DNA from: DASQMT01 sp963839615
Lineage (GTDB): Bacteria; Actinomycetota; Thermoleophilia; Solirubrobacterales; Solirubrobacteraceae
Assembly (NCBI GenBank): GCA_963839615.1
Contig: CAWIVY010000009.1
Span: forward strand, 124,001-188,000
DNA length: 64,000 bases
Direction of reading: 5' to 3'
Below are positions 10,725 through 19,707 of the stretch, piece after piece (position 1 is the first letter of the stretch; each line of letters opens with the position of its first letter). The notes beneath the pieces are model-generated. The model did not search any database and was not told the DNA's origin. It saw only the letters and a program-made list of their open reading frames with translations. A program made the translations under genes and the position numbers.

Positions 10725-12286
10725 TCGCCGCCGCAGCCAAGGTCAGCGGTCCCACGATCGACTGGATGGCGATCTCGCCGCTGCTCGCGCTCGTCGGCGG
10801 CGCCTGCATCGTGCTGATGGCCGGGCTGCTGCGCGCTCCGTTCGTGCGCCACACGCTCGTGCCGCTGCTGACGCTGGTAGCGCTCGGCGCGGCCGCCGGA
10901 CTGACGATCGCGACGTGGAACGACAACGTGAGCGTGATCGCCGGCGCGATGGCGATGGACGACCTGACGCTGTTCCTGACGCTGATCTTCGTCGCCGGCG
11001 CGGCGGGAGCCGTGCTGCTGTCCTGGCGCGCCGTCGCCCCGCGCGAGGCGGGCCACGGCGAGTACTACGCGCTGATGCTGACCGTCGTGGCCGGCATGGT
11101 CGTGCTCGCGGGCGCGACGAACCTCGTGACGATCTTCATCGGCTACGAGCTGCTCTCGATCCCCCTGTACGTGCTGTGCGCGACCGAGATGCGGCGGGCG
11201 ACGTCGCTGGAGTCGGGCCTGAAGTACCTGATCATCGGCTCGGTCGGCTCGGCGACGCTGCTCTACGGGCTCGCGTTCGTGTACGGCGCCACCGGCGCGA
11301 CCGACTTCGCCGAGGTCGCCACCGCCGTCGAGGACGTGCGCACCGACGTGCTGCTGCTGACCGGGCTCGCGCTCGTGATGGCGGGGTTCGCGTTCAAGGC
11401 CTCGGTGGCGCCGTTCCACCAGTGGACACCCGACGTCTACGAGGGCGCGCCGACCCCGATCACCGCGTTCATGGCCGTGGCGACGAAGGCCGCGGCGTTC
11501 GGGGTGCTGATCCGCTTCTTCGATGTCGCCGTGATCGGCGCGTCGAACAGCTGGGCGCCCGCGCTCGCGGTGCTCGCGCTCGTGACGATCGTGGTCGGGA
11601 ACGTCGGCGCGATCGGGCAGTCGTCGCTGAAGCGGCTGCTGGCGTACTCCTCGGTCGCGCAGGCGGGCTACATGCTCGCGGGCGTGGTCGTGACGACACA
11701 GCTCGGCGCTCGCGCGGTCGTCTTCTACCTCGCCGTCTACCTCTTCATGAACATGGCCGCGTTCGCGGTGATCGTCGCGCGCGAGCGCGAGACCGGCGTG
11801 GGCGACGACATCTCCTCGCTCTACGGGCTCGGCGAGGAGCGGCCGCTGCTCGCGTGGCCGATGACGATCGCGATGCTCGCGCTCGCCGGGTTCCCGGCGA
11901 CCGCCGGGTTCTTCGGCAAGGTCAACCTCATCGGCGCGGCGGTCGACAACGGGTACTCCTGGCTCGGCGTCACGATCGTCCTCGGTTCCGCGATCTCGCT
12001 CGTCTACTACCTGCGCGTTGTAGCGGCGGTATGGATGCGGGAGCCCGAGACGCGCCCCGCCGTTGCCGGCGGGGTCCCGCGTCCGGCGATCGCCGGCGGG
12101 TCGGTGGAGGCGGACGCGGACGCGGAAGACCTCCCGGCCGCGCGCCCGTCCGATCGGCTCGTGCAGCCGGAGGTCGTCGGCCTCGCGATTCTCTGTGCGG
12201 CGGCGACGATCTTCTTCGGGGTCTATCCCGAGCCGCTGCTGGACGTCGCGCACGACGCGGGCGCGGCGCTGACCGGGCTGTTCTGA
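10721..12286 (+). CDS. nuoN: NADH-quinone oxidoreductase subunit N
   Basis: This 521-residue antiporter-like subunit is the third large proton channel of complex I. Family motifs include KASVAPFHQWTPDVYEGAPT with the central lysine and LKRLLAYSSVAQAGYM. About 14 hydrophobic segments are visible, and a low-complexity cytoplasmic loop lies at about 450-480. The GTG at 10721 overlaps the nuoM TGA (GTGA). This is the end of the nuo operon; the next gene starts 127 bp later. Confidence 0.95.
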   Translation: MIAAAAKVSGPTIDWMAISPLLALVGGACIVLMAGLLRAPFVRHTLVPLLTLVALGAAAGLTIATWNDNVSVIAGAMAMDDLTLFLTLIFVAGAAGAVLLSWRAVAPREAGHGEYYALMLTVVAGMVVLAGATNLVTIFIGYELLSIPLYVLCATEMRRATSLESGLKYLIIGSVGSATLLYGLAFVYGATGATDFAEVATAVEDVRTDVLLLTGLALVMAGFAFKASVAPFHQWTPDVYEGAPTPITAFMAVATKAAAFGVLIRFFDVAVIGASNSWAPALAVLALVTIVVGNVGAIGQSSLKRLLAYSSVAQAGYMLAGVVVTTQLGARAVVFYLAVYLFMNMAAFAVIVARERETGVGDDISSLYGLGEERPLLAWPMTIAMLALAGFPATAGFFGKVNLIGAAVDNGYSWLGVTIVLGSAISLVYYLRVVAAVWMREPETRPAVAGGVPRPAIAGGSVEADADAEDLPAARPSDRLVQPEVVGLAILCAAATIFFGVYPEPLLDVAHDAGAALTGLF

Positions 12287-12413
12287 GCTGGTCGCCCGTT
12301 CGCTCGACGTTTTTCTCCCGCCCGAGCCTCCCCCCTCAATGCCGCCGTTGACGTTCTCCGACGCGCGGCGCCAGTGGGGGGCGAGAACCGGGCGCCACCG
12401 CCTATGACCCGCT

Positions 12414-13535
12414 GTGCACGACCAGGGCCAGGCCTCGACGGAGTACGTGGCGATCCTCCTCGTCGTCGGCGTCGTGTTCGCGGCCGTCGGCGTCGCCGTG
12501 CCGGGCACCGCCGAGCGGATCACCAAGACGGTCCGCACCGGCTTGTGCATCGTCGGCGGTGACGTGTGCCGCGACTCGGACGCGGTCGCGGCCGGGCTCG
12601 AGCCGTGCGTGACGAGCGAGCGGTCCAAGCGCCAGGACACCACCGTCGACCTCGCGGTCGTGCGGCTCGGCGGCCACGGGGAGTGGCAGATCGCCCTGCG
12701 CTCCGACGGGCAGGCGATCGTGACCCGGCTCGAGGAGAACGAGCTCGGCGGGACGGTCGGGGTCGGGCTGACGTTCAGCCCGGCGGAAGTGTCCGCTGAC
12801 GCCTCCGCCTCGCTCGTCGCCGGTTACCACGGCGGCCGCGCGTGGCGGTTTCCCGACGCGCGCTCCGCGGGCGCCTTCCTCAAAGGCGCGATGCGTGACG
12901 AGTCCGTGCAGGAGGCGCGCGCGCCGGACCTGCGCTGGCGCGCCATCGGCGGCCGCGCGGGCGCCGAGGCGGGGGCGGCGATCGCGGACCTCGCCCGCGC
13001 GGGGCTGACGACGTTCGCGTCCAGCGTGATCGGGCTGCGCACGGAAGGCGCCCGCCGAACGCTGACGCTCGACCTCGGGATCGACGACCCGAGCTTCGCG
13101 ATCGACCTGCCCGGCTTCCCCGGCGGTCCCGGTCAGCGGCGCAAGTGGGTCGCGGACGTCAGCTGGGAGAACGGCACGGCACGCGAGCTCGCGCTGCGCG
13201 CCGCGACGGGCAGCGGCGCACGGCTGGCGGAGTACACGGCGCGGCTCGACCTGCGCGCGCCCGGCAACCGCGCGGTCGCCGAGCGGCTGCTGCGGCCGGG
13301 CGGGACGCCCGCCGATCTGGACGCGCTCGCCGCGCGGCTGAGGGCCGACGGCGTGGTCGAACGCGACGGCTACAGCGTCGAGGAACGCCGGCGCGGGTTC
13401 AGCGTCGCGGGCAGGCTCGGGATAGCCCTCGGGCTCGAGCATCACCGGATCACGTCCGAGCGCCGGCTCGTCGACGCCGTCGCCTGGATCCGAGGCGGGC
13501 GGCCACAGCGGAGATTCGACTGCATCGGCGTGTAA
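12414..13535 (+). CDS. Uncharacterised protein with Flp/TadE-like N-terminal helix
   Basis: This 373-residue protein is not a family I recognise. Its N-terminus reads GQASTEYVAILLVVGVVFAA: a Gly-[AS]-x-x-E-Y pattern followed by one hydrophobic helix, as in Flp pilins and TadE-like pseudopilins processed by prepilin peptidases. The remaining 340 residues look soluble and rich in beta-type segments, with three cysteines near residues 45-65. I infer surface export with the helix as anchor. The GTG at 12414 is the only start placing this helix at the N-terminus; its ribosome site is weak. No tad or pil genes are nearby. Confidence 0.6.
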   Translation: MHDQGQASTEYVAILLVVGVVFAAVGVAVPGTAERITKTVRTGLCIVGGDVCRDSDAVAAGLEPCVTSERSKRQDTTVDLAVVRLGGHGEWQIALRSDGQAIVTRLEENELGGTVGVGLTFSPAEVSADASASLVAGYHGGRAWRFPDARSAGAFLKGAMRDESVQEARAPDLRWRAIGGRAGAEAGAAIADLARAGLTTFASSVIGLRTEGARRTLTLDLGIDDPSFAIDLPGFPGGPGQRRKWVADVSWENGTARELALRAATGSGARLAEYTARLDLRAPGNRAVAERLLRPGGTPADLDALAARLRADGVVERDGYSVEERRRGFSVAGRLGIALGLEHHRITSERRLVDAVAWIRGGRPQRRFDCIGV

Positions 13536-13603
13536 CTGTTCGCAATTTGCGGCGTACTTCGTGGCGTATCGCACACAATCCGTCGCCTCACAAAGGAGGA
13601 GTG

Positions 13604-13837
13604 ATGGAGTTCATGAAGCGGCTCGAGCCCATTTGGCTCGCGCTCATCGTCATCGGAGCCCTCAACTGGCTCATGGTGGGTCTCTTCGACACGAACGTCG
13701 TGGCGGAGATCTTCGGTACCGGGACCGCGAGCGACGTCGTGTACGTCATCGTCGGGATCGCCGGCGTCGCCATGGTGCCGCGGCTGCTCGAGGCCTTGCG
13801 CCTCAGCGCAGGCCACACGCACGCCACGGGCGCCTGA
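13604..13837 (+). CDS. DUF378 family small membrane protein
   Basis: This 77-residue protein has two predicted membrane helices, LALIVIGALNWLMVGLF and VVYVIVGIAGVAMVPRLL, with the GALNW...GLF...D pattern typical of DUF378 (YuzA-like). The function of the family is unknown. The start is well supported by AAAGGAGG at 13592-13599. A strong palindrome follows the gene at 13857-13878, suggesting a single-gene transcript. Confidence 0.85.
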   Translation: MEFMKRLEPIWLALIVIGALNWLMVGLFDTNVVAEIFGTGTASDVVYVIVGIAGVAMVPRLLEALRLSAGHTHATGA

Positions 13838-13856
13838 CCCGGATCGACGCCGCGCC

Positions 13857-13878
13857 GGCCGGGGGTGCACCCCCGGCC
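13857..13878. terminator. Perfect 22-bp GC palindrome after the DUF378 gene
   Basis: The arms GGCCGGGGGTG and CACCCCCGGCC are perfectly complementary and meet with no spacer. It lies 20 bp after the DUF378 stop and 50 bp before the thyX-like start. There is no T-run, so termination is an inference; it could also bind a protein. Its position argues against starting the thyX-like gene at the upstream GTG at 13865. Confidence 0.5.
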
Positions 13879-13927
13879 CACGGCACCCGAGCACCCGCGT
13901 CACCGCTGTTCCGCCCGTCTTTGCGAC

Positions 13928-15559
13928 ATGTCCGTCATGCCATCGGGTGCCGGCGCTAGCCTCACCCGTCCGGTGCGCTATCCGTCCGACGAACTGAACG
14001 AAGCCGAGCGCGCGCGACTCGCGCCGCACGTGACGAACCTCGACGAGCCGGTGTTCGCGCTCGTCAACCTGCCCGAGACGGTCAAGGGCGCGCTGTTCGC
14101 CCGCTACTCGCGCTACCAGGGCACGCTGCGGCGGCTGTTCCTCGACGAGTTCGCCGACTCGCTGCCGCAGGGCGGCGCGTGGGACGGCAGCGAGGGCGAG
14201 CGCGCGGCGCAGCTCTACGAGCGCATCTTCGTCGGCTACGGCGACGACTCGGTCGCGCAGCTCGGCGGGGCGCACGTCGCCTGCGAGTGGGTCTCGAACG
14301 TGCTCACGAAGGTGCTGCAGCGCCCGCGCCTCGGCTCCTACCTGGAGCAGTCCACCCGCTACATCGCCTACGACGCGCCGATGCCAGGCGGCGGCTACCG
14401 CTACTACCGCGACGCCGAGCTCGGGCCCGAGTACGACGCCGCGATGGACTCGCTGTTCGACACCTACGCCCTGTTGCTGCCGCAGGTGCGGGCGTGGGTC
14501 GACTCGTCATACCCGCGCGTGGACGGCGAGTCCGAGGTCGCGCGCGCTCGCGCCGTCGGCGCCAAGGCGCTCGACCTGCTCCGCGGGCTGCTGCCCGCCG
14601 CGTCGCTCTCGCACATGGGCATCTACGCCACCGGCCAGGCGTACGAGCAGCTCATCCTGCACCTGATCGGCCACCCGCTGCCGGAGGCGCGCCGCTACGG
14701 CGAGATGATCCTGGCGGCGATCAAGGCGGTCATGCCGAGCTTCGTCTCGCGCGTCGAGCGCCCCGACCGCGGCGGCGCCTGGGCGGGGTACCTCGTGCAG
14801 CGCAGGGAAGCGGGCGAGCGCTGGGCGGCGCGCATGGGGCTCGCGGATGCCGACCCGGCCGACGCGCGCCCGTCCGTCTCGCTGACCCACGTCGACGGCG
14901 ACGAGGAGCAGCTGCTCGCGGCGCTGCTGTTCGAGGCCGCGGGGACGAGCGAGGAGCGGACCCGCACCGCGGTCGCCGCCCTGTCGGATGCCGAGCGAGG
15001 CGCGCTGCTCGCCGACCTCGTCGGCGACCGCGCGAACCGCCGCCACCGTCCCGGTCGCGGCTTCGAGGCGCTGCGCTACCGCTTCGAGGTCGTGTCGGAC
15101 TACGGCGCCTTCCGCGACCTGCAGCGCCACCGCATGCTGACGGTCCAGTGGCAGGGGCTCACGCCCGACCTCGGCGCCGGCATGCCCGAGGAGGTGGCAG
15201 CCGCCGGCGTGGGTGACGACTATCGCGCGGCGCTGGACCGCTCGGCCGCCGAGTACCAGCGCCTCGCGGACGCCGGCCTCACGGCCCCGGCGCCCTATGC
15301 GCTCTGCCTCGGCTACCGGATCCGCTACGTGCTCGACATGAACGCGCGCGAGGCGATGCACCTGGTCGAGCTGCGCTCAGGCCGCGAGGGCCACCCCGCC
15401 TACCGCGCCGTCGCACACCAGATGCACGCCCTGATCGCCGAGCGCCATCCCGCGGTGGCGGCAGCGATGACGCACGTCGACCAGTCGGGGGAGCCGCGGC
15501 TGGAGCGGATCCTGTCGGAGATGCGGCAGGAGACCCGGCGCACGGCCCTGGCCGGCTGA
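13928..15559 (+). CDS. Two-domain ThyX-like flavin-dependent thymidylate synthase homologue
   Basis: The protein has 543 residues, about twice the length of normal ThyX (220-250). Both halves resemble ThyX. The first has R-P-R-x2-S-x2-E-x-S-x-R-Y at residues 132-145, the ThyX signature with His changed to Pro and Asn to Leu. The second keeps R-H-R at 400-402 but lacks the rest of the motif, and has a ThyX-like end (MNAREAMHLVELR). Canonical ThyX makes dTMP from dUMP with FAD, methylene-tetrahydrofolate and NADPH; whether this duplicated form does so cannot be told. Start at ATG 13928; ATG 13937 is equally possible. Confidence 0.75.
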   Translation: MSVMPSGAGASLTRPVRYPSDELNEAERARLAPHVTNLDEPVFALVNLPETVKGALFARYSRYQGTLRRLFLDEFADSLPQGGAWDGSEGERAAQLYERIFVGYGDDSVAQLGGAHVACEWVSNVLTKVLQRPRLGSYLEQSTRYIAYDAPMPGGGYRYYRDAELGPEYDAAMDSLFDTYALLLPQVRAWVDSSYPRVDGESEVARARAVGAKALDLLRGLLPAASLSHMGIYATGQAYEQLILHLIGHPLPEARRYGEMILAAIKAVMPSFVSRVERPDRGGAWAGYLVQRREAGERWAARMGLADADPADARPSVSLTHVDGDEEQLLAALLFEAAGTSEERTRTAVAALSDAERGALLADLVGDRANRRHRPGRGFEALRYRFEVVSDYGAFRDLQRHRMLTVQWQGLTPDLGAGMPEEVAAAGVGDDYRAALDRSAAEYQRLADAGLTAPAPYALCLGYRIRYVLDMNAREAMHLVELRSGREGHPAYRAVAHQMHALIAERHPAVAAAMTHVDQSGEPRLERILSEMRQETRRTALAG

Positions 15560-15637
15560 GCTCGCCGGCGGCCGGCAGGCTCGAACTGCGGCATCGAAGA
15601 GGCGCGTCGGGGGGGACCGGCGGCCCGGGAGCGCACG

Positions 15638-15679
15638 AACGTCCGGGAGTACCGGCCATAGCCCCGACTCACGGACGTT
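15638..15679. terminator. Inverted repeat between convergent genes
   Basis: AACGTCCG (15638-15645) and CGGACGTT (15672-15679) form a perfect 8-bp stem around a 26-nt loop. It sits in the 211-bp gap between the thyX-like gene and the convergent transglutaminase gene, so a two-way terminator is plausible. No T-tract is present. The rest of this gap shows no gene. Confidence 0.35.
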
Positions 15680-15770
15680 GGGCGCCACCGCGCGCCGCCC
15701 GCGATCCGGACCGCCCTCAATGCGCAGTTCGCCAGGGCCAAGCAGCGGCCCGGGTCCGCATCGCCAGCCC

Positions 15771-18086
15771 CTAGACCCGCCACGGCGGCAGCGCCCACAG
15801 CGCGCGCAGCCGCCCGACCGGCCCGCGGCCGCTCGCCAGCTCGCGCCGCAGCGCACGGCGCCCGCCGGCCGTGGGGGCCGGCGCGGTCGGCGCGTAGCGG
15901 CCGGCTCGCAGCGCCTGCAGATACGCCGCCGCCTGCGGCGTGCGGCCCAGCCGCTGCTCGAGCTGATGCAGCGTCGTGGCCGCCGTCGCCGGGCGGCCGG
16001 CGCGCCGCAGCGCCGCCTCGAGCTCGGCGACCGCGCGGTCGAGCGCGGCTGCCGCGCCGAGGCTGCGGCGCCGCCACCGCAGCACGCACCACGCCCCGAG
16101 CGCGAGCACCAGCGGCGCCGCCAGGGCGAGCCACCACCACGACGTTCCGTCGTCCGCCGCGGCGGTCGCGCTCGCGGCACCCGGGCCGTCCTGGGCTCCG
16201 AGCAGGTCGGGCCGGACCGCGCCGGTGCCCGGCGAAGCGCCGGCGCTGCCCGATGCGGAATCGCCGCGATCGGTGCCGGTCTCGGGCGCCCGCTCGAGCG
16301 CCGCGATCTGCGAGCGCGCCGGTGTGCCCGCGGGCGTCGGGTCGAACGTGACCCAGCCCCAGTCGTCGAACCACGCCTCGACCCATGAATGCGCGTCCGT
16401 GTCGCGCACGACCCACGCACGCTTGCTCTTGGAGTAGCCACCCGGCGAGAAGCCGGTCACGACGCGCGTGGGAATCCCGCCCATCCGCAGCAGCAGCGCC
16501 ATCGCGCCCGAGAAGTGCTGGCAGTAGCCGCTGCGGGTGTCGAACATGAACCCGTCGAGCGTCGCGCGGCCACGCGGGATCGGGGCCGGGTCCTCGGTGT
16601 AGGTGAAGCCGTCCTGGAGGAAGCGGTTGGCGGCGAGGACGTAGTCGTACGGCGTCTCGGCGCTGCGCTTGAGCCGCCTGGCCAGCCGCCAGGTGCGCCT
16701 GTATGGCGAATGACGCAGCGCGCGGTCACCGTCGTGCGAGCGCACAAGCGTCGGATACACGGCGTAGGGGGTCAAGCCACCGCCGCCCGGCTGGAATGGC
16801 GGGAAGCGGATCTCGACCGCGGTCGTCGGCGCTCCGGCCACGGATGCTTCGCCCTCGACCGGCACGGTCAGGTTGAGGTCGGCGGCACGCCGCGGGTCGG
16901 CTCCCGCGCCCGACTCGGCGAGCTGCTTCGGGCTCGGGCGGGGCAGGTAGGCGCGGATGGTGTAGGAGTCGCCGCCGCGAAAGTCGGTGAGCGATCGCCA
17001 GACGCCGGGCTCGCCCGCCGGCTCGACGATCCGGGAAGAGTCCTCGACGGCGAGCGTCGTGCCCGTGCCGAGCACCTCGCGCGTCCGGATCCGGCGCAGC
17101 GTCACGCGCGCCGTCTCGCGCCAGCCCGCCTGGGCCTGCCACCCGTCGGGCATGGCGATCTCCGGATCGGACCCGCCGAGCCGTTCGCCACCGTCCAGCC
17201 ACTGCTCGCCGTCGAAGTCGTCGAGGTTGCGCATCTTCCAGTACGACGGCCGCGTCGTCGCGACGCGCAGCACCTCGGCGCCCTCGCGCGGCCACGTCAA
17301 CGGCCCGTAGCTGTGGTCCCAGTCGAAGGCCAGCGGCTCGTCGGGGCCGAACCCCTCCGCGAACGACTTGTAGTCGAACCACGGGTCCTCGCCGTCGGCC
17401 GCGGAGGCGAGCGGCAGCGCACCGGCCACGGCGAGCGCGAGCATCGCCGCGATCCCCAGCCCCGGGCGCAGCGGCAGCCGCTCGAGCCAGAGGAAGGCGA
17501 CGGTCAGCGCGGTCAGCACGACGCCGAGCGCGACGGGCTGCGCGCCGCCGAGCGACACGACCGGGGCCGCGACCAGGATCAGCAGCAGGGCGAGCGAGAG
17601 GAACGGGTAGCCGCGGCCGCGGTCGCGAGGCCAGAACGCGAGCAGCGCGGCGGCGACGCACAGCAGCGCTCCGAGCAGCTGCAGCGTGTCGCTCGGCCAC
17701 CGGTCGACGCCTGCGTACGGCATCTGCACGCTCGCGAGCGCCTCCGCGCCGTGGGAGAGTCCGGCGCCGAGCTCGTCGATGCGGCGCGGCTTGAGCAGCA
17801 CGAGCGCGATGCCCGAGCTGGCGTAGGCCGCGAGCAGTGCCAGCGGGATGATCGCGATCGTGACGGGCCCGCGCAGGCGCCGCAGCCGGTCGGCCCACAG
17901 CACGGCGGCGGCCGCGGCGACCGCCACGAGGACCCACAGCACGGCGTGGCCGGAGGAGAGGCCCGCGACCATCCGCTGCCACTGCAGCGCGCCGAGCAGC
18001 GCGAGCGCGGCGAACCCACCCAGCCGGGCGATCGACGGCGGCAGCAGCGCCGGGGGCCGGCGATGCTCCGTGGCCTTCGCTTCCAC
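15771..18086 (-). CDS. Membrane transglutaminase-like protein (TgpA/DUF3488 type)
   Basis: The protein has 771 residues. The first 220 or so hold about six hydrophobic helices, followed by a large extracytoplasmic part with a transglutaminase-like domain. The catalytic triad is intact: C522 (GYCQHF), H566 (DAHSWVE) and D582 (TFDPTP). One more helix (WWWLALAAPLVLALGAW) and a C-terminal DUF4129-like helical region follow. Related proteins often sit beside MoxR and DUF58 genes; none are here. I chose the GTG at 18086 because codons before it run into the repeat at 18097. A role in protein crosslinking or proteolysis at the envelope is inferred from family only. Confidence 0.82.
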   Translation of the reverse strand: MEAKATEHRRPPALLPPSIARLGGFAALALLGALQWQRMVAGLSSGHAVLWVLVAVAAAAAVLWADRLRRLRGPVTIAIIPLALLAAYASSGIALVLLKPRRIDELGAGLSHGAEALASVQMPYAGVDRWPSDTLQLLGALLCVAAALLAFWPRDRGRGYPFLSLALLLILVAAPVVSLGGAQPVALGVVLTALTVAFLWLERLPLRPGLGIAAMLALAVAGALPLASAADGEDPWFDYKSFAEGFGPDEPLAFDWDHSYGPLTWPREGAEVLRVATTRPSYWKMRNLDDFDGEQWLDGGERLGGSDPEIAMPDGWQAQAGWRETARVTLRRIRTREVLGTGTTLAVEDSSRIVEPAGEPGVWRSLTDFRGGDSYTIRAYLPRPSPKQLAESGAGADPRRAADLNLTVPVEGEASVAGAPTTAVEIRFPPFQPGGGGLTPYAVYPTLVRSHDGDRALRHSPYRRTWRLARRLKRSAETPYDYVLAANRFLQDGFTYTEDPAPIPRGRATLDGFMFDTRSGYCQHFSGAMALLLRMGGIPTRVVTGFSPGGYSKSKRAWVVRDTDAHSWVEAWFDDWGWVTFDPTPAGTPARSQIAALERAPETGTDRGDSASGSAGASPGTGAVRPDLLGAQDGPGAASATAAADDGTSWWWLALAAPLVLALGAWCVLRWRRRSLGAAAALDRAVAELEAALRRAGRPATAATTLHQLEQRLGRTPQAAAYLQALRAGRYAPTAPAPTAGGRRALRRELASGRGPVGRLRALWALPPWRV

Positions 18087-18096
18087 GATCCGTAGG

Positions 18097-18147
18097 CTAA
18101 ACGGTGCCAGCCCCCGTTTAGGTAAACGGTGCCAGCCCCTCTTTAGG
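18097..18147. repeat. Tandem copies of an interspersed hairpin repeat
   Basis: Copy 1: CTAAACGG (18097-18104), loop TGCCAGCCC, CCGTTTAG (18114-18121). Copy 2 (18123-18147) begins TAAACGGTGCCAGCCCC but its right arm has decayed. The 26 bp at 18097-18122 recur exactly at 58462-58487. Copy 2 overlaps the stop codon of the minus-strand acyl-CoA synthetase gene, so the pair may serve as its terminator, or it may be a REP-type element. Confidence 0.7.
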
Positions 18148-19696
18148 TTTGCAGCTCGCGCTGGCGCAGCTCGATTCGGCGGATCTTGCCCGTCAGCGTC
18201 TTGGGTAGGGCGTCGGTGAACTCGATCTTGCGCGGGTACGCGTGCGCGCCGAGGCGCCCGCGCACGAACTGCTTGATCTCGTCCGCGAGCGCGTCCGAGG
18301 GCTCGACGCCGCCGGCGCAGACGATGAACGCCTTGACCACGTTGCCGCGCCGCTCGTCGGGGGAGGCGACCGCCGCCGCCTCGGCCACCGCCGCGTGCTC
18401 GAGGCAGGCGGACTCGACCTCGAACGGGCCGATCCGGTAGCCGGCCGCGATGATCACGTCGTCGGCGCGGCCCTCGTACCAGACGTAGCCGTCCTCGTCG
18501 ATCCGCGCGGCGTCCTTCGTGTGGAACCACTCGCCGCCGAACGTCTCCGCACCGGCCTCCTCGTTGTTCCAGTAGCCGAGCGGATAGTGCGGGTTCGAGC
18601 GCGCGCGCAGGCAGATCTCGCCGCGCTCGCCGACCGCGACCGGGCGCTCGTCCTCGTCGAGGATGCTCACGTCCCACCCGGGCATCGGCTTGCCCATCGA
18701 GCCCTCCCGCACGTCGAGGAACGGGTAGTTGGCGACCAGCGGATAGGACTCCGTCAGGCCGTAGTAGTCGAGCACCGTTACCTGGTATTGCTCGCGGAAC
18801 CAGCGGATCGCCTCCGGGTTGAGCGGCTCGCCGGCGCTGCAGACGATGCGGAACTGCTGCGGGAAGCGCTTGCCCGCGTCGGCGATGCCCATCATCGAGC
18901 GCATCGCCGTCGGCGTCGTGAAGACGTTCGTCGCGCCGTGGCGCGAGAGCACGTCGAGCTGGCGCTCGGGCTCGAAGCCGCCCTCGCGCTGGAAGACGAG
19001 CTGCACCGCCCCGTGGCGCCACGGTCCGAGCAGTGGCGCGATCCCCGCCGCCCAGGCCCACTCGCCCATGCCGTGGAACAGCTCGCCGTCCTGCACGTCG
19101 TGGCAGTAGGTGAACTCCTCGTGCCCGAGCAGGTAGCGGTGCGCGTGCAGGATCCCCTTGGCCAGGCCGGTCGTGCCGGAGGAGTAGTAGAGCTGGGCCG
19201 GGTCGTCGGCGAGCGTGACCTCCGGCGTGAAGCTCTCGTCGCCGCCGGCGGGCAGGTCCTCGAGCAGGAGCACGTGCTCGACGAGCGACGGGTCGACGCG
19301 GGCCGCGTTGGCGCCGTCGGTCAGCAGCACCTTCGCGCCGGAGTCCGACACGCGGTGGCGGATCCCGTCGTCGCCGTAGAGCACCGACATCGAGAGCAGG
19401 ATCGCGCCGCACTTCCAGGTGGCGAAGAACGCGGCCGCCGTCTCCGGCGTCGGCGGCAGCAGCATCGCAACGCGATCGCCCTTCTGCACGCCGTGCTCGC
19501 GCAGCGTGCGCGCGTAGCGGTTCGACGCCGCCTGGATCTCACCCCAGCGCACCTCCCGCACCGCGCCGCCGAAGTGCTCGTGGATCATCGCGAGCTTGTC
19601 GGGCGGATGCTTGTCGCACACGTCGGCGGCGATGTTGTAGTGCTCCGGGACGTTCCAGGAGTGCTGTGCGCAGGCTTCCTCGTAGCTCGTGTGCAT
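18143..19696 (-). CDS. AMP-dependent acyl-CoA synthetase (medium-chain type)
   Basis: This 517-residue adenylate-forming enzyme would activate a carboxylic acid to its CoA thioester through an acyl-AMP. The P-loop motif YYSSGTTGLAKGI, the DYYGLTESYP adenine-site motif, the hinge region YEGRADDVIIAAGYRIGP, and the C-terminal TGKIRRIELR with the catalytic lysine are present. Overall style is closest to mammalian ACSM-like and propionate/butyrate-CoA ligases; the true substrate is unknown. The ATG at 19696 has a GAGAGGAGAGGGG leader. It lies 11 bp after the alpha-glucosidase stop, so the two are likely co-transcribed. Confidence 0.85.
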   Translation of the reverse strand: MHTSYEEACAQHSWNVPEHYNIAADVCDKHPPDKLAMIHEHFGGAVREVRWGEIQAASNRYARTLREHGVQKGDRVAMLLPPTPETAAAFFATWKCGAILLSMSVLYGDDGIRHRVSDSGAKVLLTDGANAARVDPSLVEHVLLLEDLPAGGDESFTPEVTLADDPAQLYYSSGTTGLAKGILHAHRYLLGHEEFTYCHDVQDGELFHGMGEWAWAAGIAPLLGPWRHGAVQLVFQREGGFEPERQLDVLSRHGATNVFTTPTAMRSMMGIADAGKRFPQQFRIVCSAGEPLNPEAIRWFREQYQVTVLDYYGLTESYPLVANYPFLDVREGSMGKPMPGWDVSILDEDERPVAVGERGEICLRARSNPHYPLGYWNNEEAGAETFGGEWFHTKDAARIDEDGYVWYEGRADDVIIAAGYRIGPFEVESACLEHAAVAEAAAVASPDERRGNVVKAFIVCAGGVEPSDALADEIKQFVRGRLGAHAYPRKIEFTDALPKTLTGKIRRIELRQRELQT

Positions 19697-19707
19697 CCCC
19701 TCTCCTC

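Noticed and set aside
12348..12353. TTGACG as a -35 box for the pilin-like gene
   Set aside because: No convincing -10 hexamer lies 16-18 bp downstream.
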